This document shows positions 1-5,273 of a stretch of 9,401 bases of DNA, one piece after another. The notes under the pieces were generated by a model. The model was not told the origin of the DNA and did not search any database. It saw only the letters and a list, made by a program, of their open reading frames with translations. The position numbers and the translations under genes were made by a program. The stretch is from an uncultured Sutterella sp. (GTDB lineage: Bacteria > Pseudomonadota > Gammaproteobacteria > Burkholderiales > Burkholderiaceae_F). The number at the start of each line of letters is the position of its first letter. The stretch's first letter is position 1. The stretch is from contig CAKQON010000071.1 of the NCBI GenBank assembly GCA_934255515.1, positions 1 through 9,401 of the forward strand. The letters are read 5' to 3'.

Positions 1-37
1 ATGAAAGTAATCCATATTCGATCGATGGGCCTTATAT

Positions 38-61
38 CCCCGCCATGAATGACGGGGTTTT
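38..61 (+). terminator. Rho-independent terminator of an upstream gene outside the window
   Basis: The arm CCCCGCCA (38-45) pairs with TGACGGGG (50-57) with one C/A mismatch, around the tetraloop TGAA, and is followed directly by TTTT. This is a compact intrinsic terminator on the plus strand. No gene end is visible in the 37 bases before it, so it most likely ends transcription from a gene lying left of the window. Confidence 0.6.
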
Positions 62-78
62 ACGGCCCGTTGGATAAT
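49..78 (+). promoter_or_regulatory. Candidate sigma70-type promoter for the M20 amidohydrolase gene
   Basis: ATGACG (49-54, four of six matches to the -35 consensus) lies 18 bp before GATAAT (73-78, five of six matches to the -10 consensus). The -10 box is about 50 bp before the start codon of the M20 gene. The -35 box lies in the right half of the upstream terminator hairpin, so the two signals are packed on top of each other. Assignment rests on the match alone. Confidence 0.4.
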
Positions 79-128
79 GGGAGCACCCTGAAATTCAGAT
101 TTCCTTTTCTCGAAGGAGCTTTCCCCTG

Positions 129-1316
129 ATGCCACGCACGCTTGAAGCGCTTCTCGGTCGCAAGGATGCCGAGCGCATTGTTGAATTCCGCCGCGATCTT
201 CACTGCCATCCGGAAATCGGCATGGATACCGCCCGCACGGCAGAAAAGCTTGAGGCCTTCCTCTCGTCCTTCCCCGTTGACCGCGTGGAGCGCGTTGAAA
301 AGAACGGCGTCGTTGCGCTCATCAAAGGCCGCGAGGACGGGCCCATGATCGGACTGCGCGGCGACACGGACGCGCTTCCCATTCAGGACGAAACCAACAA
401 CCCCTGGACGAGCGAAGTCGAAAAGTGCGCGCACCTCTGCGGCCACGACGGCCATACGGCGGGGGCGCTCGCAACAGCGCTCTATTTGTCTAAGCACCGC
501 GACTTTGCTGGGTCCGTGGCCGTCATCTTCCAACCGGGAGAAGAAGGCTGGGCGGGCGCCGACCTCATGATCAAGGACGGGCTTTTCAAACGCTTCCCCT
601 GCAAGGAGGTCTACGCCATTCACGGGGATCCCTCGCATGACCTGGGCACCATTCTCCTTCAGCCCGGCCCCATGACGGCGTCGGTCGACATCGCCTACAT
701 GACGGTCGAGGGCCGGGGCGGCCACGGCGCGCGTCCACAGGAAGCGATCGACCCGATGCCGGCAGCGGCCGAACTCATCCTTGCGCTTCAGACCATCGTC
801 TCGCGTCGCGTCGACCCCAACGACTCCGCCGTCGTCTCCTGCTGCTACGTGCATGCGGGCGACCCGCTCGCCCCCACCGTCATTCCGCAGCGCGTGGAGC
901 TTTCCGCCACGATCCGCACGTTCGACGGGAAGGTGCGCGATCTGATTGAAAAGCGCTTCAACGAAATCACCTCCGGCATCGGCACCACCTTCGGCGGCGT
1001 CGTGAAGCTCGACTACCAGAGGCGCTATCCGCCGCAGATCAACGACGAGAAGCTCGCGCTCGCGGCAATCGACGCTCTGGAGCCCGTCTTCGGAGACAAG
1101 AACGTCGTCACGAACGCCAAGCCCTCGATGGGCGGCGAGGACTTCGCCTTCATGAGCGAAGCCGTCCCCGGGGTCTACATGAAGGTGGGCCTGAGAGACG
1201 AGGGCCACCAGGCGGCGCTCCACAATCCGGGATTCGACTTCAACGACCTCGCGCTTGCGAACTCCGTTGAAGCCTTCCGCGCGATTGTTGAGGCGCGGCT
1301 GCCGCTCGAAAAGTAA
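129..1316 (+). CDS. M20 family amidohydrolase/peptidase (hippurate hydrolase or N-acyl amino acid hydrolase type)
   Basis: A 395-residue cytoplasmic zinc- or manganese-dependent amidohydrolase with no signal peptide or membrane segment. It shows the M20 landmarks in order: GDTDALP (78-84), CGHDGHTAG (104-112) with likely metal ligands C104 and H106, QPGEEG (135-140) with E138/E139, a ligand-type His at 165, GGHGARP (197-203) in the dimerisation domain, GGEDFAF (335-341) and a C-terminal HNP with H365. The CGH ligand set and the length of about 400 fit the subgroup of N-acyl-amino acid, hippurate and indole-acetyl-amino acid hydrolases, which split an amide bond between an acyl group and an amino acid. 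The exact substrate cannot be read from the sequence. The start is supported by AAGGAG (113-118) ten bases before ATG. It is monocistronic: own candidate promoter upstream, strong terminator 24 bases after the stop. A role in using amino acid conjugates or peptides fits the peptide importer 2.4 kb downstream, but they do not share an operon. Confidence 0.93.
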   Translation: MPRTLEALLGRKDAERIVEFRRDLHCHPEIGMDTARTAEKLEAFLSSFPVDRVERVEKNGVVALIKGREDGPMIGLRGDTDALPIQDETNNPWTSEVEKCAHLCGHDGHTAGALATALYLSKHRDFAGSVAVIFQPGEEGWAGADLMIKDGLFKRFPCKEVYAIHGDPSHDLGTILLQPGPMTASVDIAYMTVEGRGGHGARPQEAIDPMPAAAELILALQTIVSRRVDPNDSAVVSCCYVHAGDPLAPTVIPQRVELSATIRTFDGKVRDLIEKRFNEITSGIGTTFGGVVKLDYQRRYPPQINDEKLALAAIDALEPVFGDKNVVTNAKPSMGGEDFAFMSEAVPGVYMKVGLRDEGHQAALHNPGFDFNDLALANSVEAFRAIVEARLPLEK

Positions 1317-1339
1317 TTAAGGGAAACAATCTGACCCGC

Positions 1340-1378
1340 AAGGCCCGGATGACGATGGCTCTCCGGGCCTTTTCTTTT
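1340..1378 (+). terminator. Rho-independent terminator of the M20 gene
   Basis: AAGGCCCGGA (1340-1349) pairs perfectly with TCCGGGCCTT (1362-1371) around a 12-base loop, and the U-rich tract TTTTCTTTT follows. On the minus strand the hairpin is not followed by a T tract, so it works for plus-strand transcription only. The frameshifted EamA remnant reads straight through it from the other side. Confidence 0.88.
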
Positions 1379-1890
1379 GAGCGCTTTCGCGATGAGTTCC
1401 TGCAGGGAATGACAACGGCAACGCTTCCCGCGGCGATGATGAGCACAGTCCCGAAGGCGGCTGCGATCGACACGCTCTCGCCGAAAACGAGGAATCCGAT
1501 GCCTTCAGCAAAAAGAATAGCGGAAGACTGCAGAATGCTCGTAACGAGCGGATTTCTTGCACCCCCGGGAAAGCGTGAACGAAAGTTGCGAGAGCACCGC
1601 GCAGACGCCCATCCCGAGAAGCGGCAGGATGTTCTCCGTCGTGATGCGCGTGAGGCCGCCCTCGAAAAGGAGTGTTCCCAGAAGGCCGAAGCCAACGCCG
1701 AAGAGAGAAAAATAGAAGACGATCCGCCACTCCGGTTCTCCGTCGCGAATAAGCGCCCGGATCTGCAGATAGGCTGCAGTCGAGAACATCCCTGCCGTAA
1801 GGCCGATCAACGACGGAAGCGCCTCGGCAGACGAAAAATCCGGCCGGAGAACAATCAGAACGCCCGAAAACCCGACCGCCGCCGCGGCAA

Positions 1891-1925
1891 TCAGCCTCAG
1901 GTCGGGGCGTCTCTTCAGCCTCAGG
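1891..1925. repeat. 11-bp direct repeat at the internal gap of the EamA remnant
   Basis: TCAGCCTCAGG occurs at 1891-1901 and again at 1915-1925, exactly 24 bp apart. In the EamA frame each copy encodes Leu-Arg-Leu, giving LRLKRRPDLRL. It sits just where TM2 is joined to TM5, so it may relate to how the intervening segment was lost. A simple deletion between repeats would leave only one copy, so the link is tentative. Confidence 0.55.
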
Positions 1926-2090
1926 GCCGCAAAGGCGGCGAGCGCAGCGACGGCAAGGACGGATCGCCAGAGAAGAAGTTCGCAGGCGCCGAAATCCGCT
2001 GCGCCCGATTTGGCGAAGGCAGCCGTGAGTGCCGTGAATAAGGCTGCCTCCAGCATCCAGAGGCTCTGCATAGACGTTCTTCCAAAGCAG

Positions 2091-2153
2091 AAAAAACAGA
2101 CTCTGACTCCAACGCGCCCTTTCGGGACACGACCGGACGCTCCGGAGTCAGAG
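2091..2153 (-). terminator. Terminator-like hairpin in the EamA leader (possible attenuator)
   Basis: Read on the minus strand, CTCTGACTCC (2153-2144) pairs perfectly over ten bases with GGAGTCAGAG (2110-2101), followed by TCTG and then six T (2096-2091). The Shine-Dalgarno site of the EamA remnant begins eight bases later. The 33-base loop contains CCC-GAAA-GGG. An alternative stem, CCGGA/TCCGG (2133-2137 with 2141-2145), would use part of the same left arm, so two mutually exclusive folds are possible. This matches the layout of a transcription attenuator, but a plain terminator for a lost upstream gene is equally possible. No leader peptide or known riboswitch class was recognised. Confidence 0.5.
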
Positions 2154-2171
2154 AGCAGAAGGATTCTGTTT

Positions 2172-2205
2172 GTCTTCTCCCCGAAAATGACCCGGGGGAG
2201 AAGAC
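2172..2205. repeat. Strong 11-bp inverted repeat between the two decayed genes
   Basis: GTCTTCTCCCC (2172-2182) is the exact reverse complement of GGGGAGAAGAC (2195-2205), separated by a 12-base loop. Neither strand has a T tract after it, so it is not a standard intrinsic terminator. It lies between the divergently oriented EamA and LysR-like remnants and could be an operator-type palindrome, an RNA element of the EamA leader, or a terminator that has lost its U tract. Confidence 0.55.
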
Positions 2206-2281
2206 CAAAAACCTGAAGGAAGAAAAGGAGACCTGTCAGCGATTACGCGGTCTTCCCGCCCTTCGCGCGGGCAAGCGCCTC

Positions 2282-2620
2282 ATGCGCATTGACAGGAATG
2301 AAGCGCCGCTCGGGCACTTCGCCCCTGCCTGCGAAGGCGCATCACTTCAGCGGGAGCTCCCGCCGCCCGCATTTCTTCTCCCCGATGCCGACGCGCGCCT
2401 TGAGGGCGCCCGTACGGAAAAAGGCCTTGCCGCAGGGCTCCCGAGGATTGATGCCGAAAGAGCGCTCGCATCGGGCGAACTCATTCAGATTCTGCCCGAA
2501 TGGGTATTTCCTCTGGAATATCTGGCGGTTGAGCTCAACGGGCGCAGGGATGAAGCAGAGGCGCTAGCGCTTGAGGTTTCAGATTTTTTTGAGAGAAAGG
2601 CTTCAGGGCACAGGCGCTGA
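2282..2620 (+). pseudogene. C-terminal remnant of a LysR-type transcriptional regulator
   Basis: An open frame of 112 codons whose second half reads like the end of a LysR effector-binding domain: KGLAAGLPRIDAERAL followed by ASGELIQILPEW, a short hydrophobic strand (EYLAVEL) and a final amphipathic helix ending in DFFER. Intact LysR regulators are about 300 residues and begin with a helix-turn-helix. Here the DNA-binding domain and the first effector subdomain are absent, and the 200 bases upstream contain no HTH. No Shine-Dalgarno site precedes the ATG, and codon choice is looser than in the neighbours, as expected for a decaying gene. The frame stays open further upstream, so the left edge is arbitrary. 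Its stop overlaps the end of tcdA by 18 bases. It lies divergent to the EamA remnant, the classical position of a LysR regulator relative to its target exporter. The family call is by motif resemblance only. Confidence 0.5.
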
Positions 2621-3433
2621 GGGAGCCTGCGCGCCTCTTTTCACCGCTTCCCGCATGGCAATTGAAGCGGCCGCCATGCCGAAGGTCGCCGTCACGACGA
2701 TGCCCGAGCCGTACCCGGAGCAGGCAAGGCCCGCCGTCGTATCCATGCTGCAGGCTTCGTCACCCAGGGGCTTTTTGACGGGCTCTGCCGAATAGACGAC
2801 CGGAACGCGAAAGAGGGGCGGCAGGGGTTTCCCGGGCTTTCCGGCATCGGGCGAGGCCTTCGGGAACCCGTATTCCTTCCGGAGCCGATAGCGCACCGAC
2901 GCAAGAAGCGGGTCGCCCGAAATGCGCCCGAGGTCGCCAGCCTGAATTTCAAGGGGATTGGTGCGCCCCCCGCCCGCGCCCGAAACCACAATGAACTGCA
3001 TTCTCGCGCGGCAGCGGGCAATCATCGCGGCCTTGGCGCGCACCTGGTCGATGCAGTCAAGAACAATTGCGTCCGAAGGAATCAGGTCCGCGGCATTCTC
3101 TTCGTCCACGAAATCCTCAACGCAGGAAACTGCGGCTCTCGGATTGATGAGCGCGATGCGGGCTTTCAGGGCCTCCACCTTCGCCATGCCGTAGGCTTCG
3201 CCCAAGGCCTGAATCTGGCGGTTGGTGTTGCTTTCCGCCACGTTGTCGAGGTCGATCAATGTGAGCTTCTCAGCACCCGTGCGGGCGAGCGCCTCCACCG
3301 CCCAGGAGCCGACGCCTCCCACGCCAACGACGCAGAAGTGCGTCTCCCGGATGGAAGCAGCGCCCTCTTTTCCATAGAGGCGCGCCACGCCTCCGAATCG
3401 TCTTTCAAAATCAATGACGTGTCGCTCGGTCAT
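2603..3433 (-). CDS. tcdA: tRNA threonylcarbamoyladenosine dehydratase TcdA
   Basis: An E1/ThiF/MoeB-like ATP-dependent enzyme of 276 residues that cyclises t6A at position 37 of ANN-decoding tRNAs to ct6A; E. coli TcdA is of similar size. Numbering from the chosen start, the N-terminus carries RFGGVARLYG (12-21), a nucleotide-binding glycine loop VGVGGVGSW (36-44), an acidic strand end LIDLDNV (59-65) followed by TNRQ (70-73), CIDQVRAK (127-134), GAGG (152-155) and the C-terminal CSGYGSG (238-244) and VTATFG (247-252), all characteristic of the TcdA/YgdL group. The frame remains open 62 codons upstream to 3619, but that extension lacks family resemblance. The start at 3433 matches where homologues begin, although no clear Shine-Dalgarno site precedes it; an ATG three codons earlier (3442) is equally unsupported. 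It is a single gene, divergent from the importer operon across 248 bases and convergent with the LysR-like remnant. Function call is firm; start site moderate. Confidence 0.93.
   Translation of the reverse strand: MTERHVIDFERRFGGVARLYGKEGAASIRETHFCVVGVGGVGSWAVEALARTGAEKLTLIDLDNVAESNTNRQIQALGEAYGMAKVEALKARIALINPRAAVSCVEDFVDEENAADLIPSDAIVLDCIDQVRAKAAMIARCRARMQFIVVSGAGGGRTNPLEIQAGDLGRISGDPLLASVRYRLRKEYGFPKASPDAGKPGKPLPPLFRVPVVYSAEPVKKPLGDEACSMDTTAGLACSGYGSGIVVTATFGMAAASIAMREAVKRGAQAPSAPVP
2611..2641 (+). terminator. Weak terminator-like hairpin at the convergent gene ends
   Basis: AGGCGC (2612-2617) pairs with GCGCCT (2631-2636) and is followed by CTTTTC. A competing stem CAGGC/GCCTG (2611-2615 with 2625-2629) is also possible. 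The element overlaps the last codons of both the LysR-like remnant and tcdA. The stem is short, so this is a tentative call. No hairpin with a T tract was seen for tcdA on the minus strand. Confidence 0.3.
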
Positions 3434-3621
3434 AATTCGCATGAGGAGAAAAGAGGAAAAAATAGGGGACATTCCGCTGCCATTGCGGGTAATTTCGGGC
3501 GAATCATCCGGGTGAGTACGCCTTTTGGCGGACGCGCCTGTCATGGAAACGTCACACAATTTAAAGCAAACCTTAATGGCCGGCGGGAAGAATAACGGGC
3601 GCCCACAGTGTCCAGGCACCG

Positions 3622-3650
3622 TTCTTCAAACCCCGAACCCGTCTTTATAT
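3622..3650 (+). promoter_or_regulatory. Weak candidate promoter for the peptide importer operon
   Basis: TTATAT (3645-3650) lies 17 bp after TTCTTC (3622-3627), 31 bases before the first start codon of the operon. The -10 match is fair and the -35 match poor. The whole 3434-3681 region between tcdA and the operon otherwise shows AT-rich patches near 3551-3575 and a small CGCC-TTTT-GGCG hairpin (3519-3530), but no operator that I recognise. Confidence 0.3.
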
Positions 3651-3681
3651 CACCGGACACGCCATTTTCAAGGAATCCCCC

Positions 3682-5238
3682 ATGGCCCAATTCCCCAAAG
3701 CGCACCCGTCGATTCTCGCCGGTGCCGTCATTGCCGCGAGCCTCTTTGCCTCTCAGGCCTGGGCGAGCGCTCAGCACATGGTCGTGGCCATGCCGCAGCT
3801 GCCGACCATCATCGAGCCGCAGGGCAAGAACCACAATCCGCTCGAGCGCGTTGCGTTCTCGATCTTCGAAACGCTCATCCACGCCGATCAGAAGACGGGC
3901 GAACTTCAGCCGGGTCTCGCGGTTTCCTGGACGCGCATTTCGCCTGAAACCGTCGAATTCAAGCTCCGTCAGGGCGTCAAGTTCCAGGACGGCACGGACT
4001 TTACGGCCGACGACGTGGTCTTCTCCTTCGGCCCCGAACGCTTCCTCTCCGACACCGCCCCGGGCCGTCCCGCTGCGGTCGAGTTCCTCGGAGGCCTCAA
4101 GTCCGTTGAAAAGGTTGACGACTACACCGTGCGCGTCACGATGAAGACGCCCGACCCCCTGATTGAGCGCCGCTTCTCCGCGCGCATGTCGGAAATCATT
4201 TCCGAAGACGGCTGGAAGAAGGCGGGCGGCTGGAACAACTGGATCAAGCACCCGATCGGCACCGGCCCCTATGAAATCGTCTCCTTCAGGACCGGAAACC
4301 GCCTGGAACTGAAGCGCTTTGACGGCTACTGGGGCGAAAAGGCCCCGGCCGAGAAGCTTTCCTTCGTCGAAGTGCCGGAACTCTCCTCCCGCGTGGCGGG
4401 CCTGCGCTCCGGCGAATTCGACCTCATTACCGAAGTCCCGCCCGACCAGGTGAAGCCCTTGTCGAAGGACGGCCGCATCGACGTGGTGGGCGGCCCGATC
4501 GACAACATCTACTCCCTCGTCTTTGACGATAAGTCGAACAAAATCATGACGAAGGAGCTTCGCCAGGCATTCCTCTACGCCATCGACCGCGATCTTCTTG
4601 TCGAAGCGCTGATGGGCGGAAAGACGACGCCCGCGAACAGCTTCCAGTCGAAGACCTTCGGCGACCTCTTCATCCCTGAACTCGACAAAAAGCTCTACAA
4701 CCCGCAGAAGGCGCGCGAGCTCGTGAAGGCCTCCGGGTACAAGGGTGAGCAGATCGTCTGGCGCATCCAGGCGGGCTACTACACGCAGGAGCTCACCGTT
4801 TCCCAGGCGATTGCCGGCATGCTGAAGGCGGTCGGCATCAACGTGAAGATCGAGGTGAAGGAAAACTGGTCTCAGGTTGAAGCCCCGGGCGCCACCCGCA
4901 TGATCAACAATGCGTCGCTCTCGGCCTACTTCCCTGATCCCGCCTCGCAGCTCTGGCGCCGCATGAAGCCGGGCGCCTTCTGGGATGCGAGCGGCTACTT
5001 TGTCCACTCGCCCGAATACCAGAAGTTCGGCGACCTCGGCAAGATCCTTGAATCCTCGACCGACCCGGCCGCACGCAGGACCGCCTGGAAGGAAATGCAG
5101 GAAGTCTTCTTCACCGACCCGCTCGCCTGCCCGATCTACGCGCTGCCGATGATTTACGGCAAGCAGAAGAACGTGATCTGGGAGCCGGGCACCCAGGGCG
5201 CGCTTGATCTTTCGGCGAGAAACCTGAAGTTCAAGTAA
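3682..5238 (+). CDS. Periplasmic substrate-binding protein of a Dpp/Opp-type ABC importer (family 5)
   Basis: A 518-residue extracytoplasmic solute-binding protein of the peptide/nickel family (SBP_bac_5). Residues 1-30 form a signal peptide: a short basic start, a hydrophobic core ILAGAVIAASLFA and a signal peptidase I site ASA (28-30) before Q31. There is no lipobox cysteine, so the protein should be free in the periplasm, which points to a Gram-negative host. Family landmarks include LQPGLAVSW (75-83), GVKFQDGTDFTADDVVFSF (from residue 98) and ELRQAFLYAIDRD (292-304). The ligand is probably a di- or oligopeptide or a peptide-like molecule such as glutathione; the sequence does not show which. 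AAGGA (3670-3674) seven bases before ATG supports the start. It is the first gene of a four-gene operon: ATPase 35 bases downstream, then the two permeases. Heading the operon lets the binding protein be made in excess over the membrane components, as is usual. Confidence 0.95.
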   Translation: MAQFPKAHPSILAGAVIAASLFASQAWASAQHMVVAMPQLPTIIEPQGKNHNPLERVAFSIFETLIHADQKTGELQPGLAVSWTRISPETVEFKLRQGVKFQDGTDFTADDVVFSFGPERFLSDTAPGRPAAVEFLGGLKSVEKVDDYTVRVTMKTPDPLIERRFSARMSEIISEDGWKKAGGWNNWIKHPIGTGPYEIVSFRTGNRLELKRFDGYWGEKAPAEKLSFVEVPELSSRVAGLRSGEFDLITEVPPDQVKPLSKDGRIDVVGGPIDNIYSLVFDDKSNKIMTKELRQAFLYAIDRDLLVEALMGGKTTPANSFQSKTFGDLFIPELDKKLYNPQKARELVKASGYKGEQIVWRIQAGYYTQELTVSQAIAGMLKAVGINVKIEVKENWSQVEAPGATRMINNASLSAYFPDPASQLWRRMKPGAFWDASGYFVHSPEYQKFGDLGKILESSTDPAARRTAWKEMQEVFFTDPLACPIYALPMIYGKQKNVIWEPGTQGALDLSARNLKFK

Positions 5239-5273
5239 TCCCCTGACTCCTGACCCCGAAAAAGACCAGAAGA

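Larger units (their letters stand above)
1240..2071 (-). pseudogene. Broken EamA/DMT-family transporter (frameshift plus missing TM3-TM4)
   Basis: Remnant of a ten-helix drug/metabolite exporter of the EamA family. The first part (2071 down to about 1567) starts MQSLWMLEAAL with TM1, then LLLWRSVLAVAALAA as TM2, and jumps at about residues 51-57 to LIAAAAVGFSGVLIVLRP, which is canonical TM5. The TM3-TM4 stretch of roughly 50-60 residues that normally lies between them is absent. TM6 to TM8 follow. At a run of five G on the coding strand (plus-strand C5, 1562-1566) the frame must shift by one base to continue into NPLVTSILQSSAILFAEG and LVFGES, the conserved TM9-TM10 region. Without the shift the first frame ends at 1505. 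The second frame finds no stop until 1240, 77 bases inside the M20 gene, so the native C-terminus also seems lost. The start has a good Shine-Dalgarno site (GGAAGA, 2083-2078) six bases before ATG. A single extra G could be a sequencing error, but the missing helices could not. Substrate unknown. Confidence 0.8.

Noticed and set aside
1..48. Small open frame starting at the first base (15 codons)
   Set aside because: No room to see a ribosome binding site, no recognisable product, and its stop lies inside the terminator hairpin.
60..1223. Long minus-strand open frame opposite the M20 gene (387 codons)
   Set aside because: It mirrors the codon bias of the real gene and has an Arg/Gly/Asp/Val-rich composition with no domain and no ribosome binding site. 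Similar long antisense frames lie opposite every real gene here (3541-5007, 5739-7157, 7182-8090, 8112-8969).
1349..2041. Plus-strand open frame of 230 codons opposite the EamA remnant
   Set aside because: Very rich in Arg, Lys and Glu with no recognisable fold, while the minus strand carries an obvious membrane-protein pattern. It is an antisense shadow.
2243..2563. Minus-strand frame rich in cysteine, interrupted by one in-frame TGA (2344-2342), which could suggest a zinc-ribbon or selenocysteine protein
   Set aside because: It has no ATG after its upstream stop (2566-2564), no family I recognise, uses rare ATA and CGA codons, and has no visible selenocysteine insertion hairpin. The plus-strand LysR-like reading has better first-position G bias and motif resemblance. 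Selenocysteine genes elsewhere in the genome would be needed to revive it.
3539..3560. CRP-like site (TGTCA ... GTCACA) before the importer operon
   Set aside because: The half-sites are eight bases apart rather than six and the left half does not match TGTGA.
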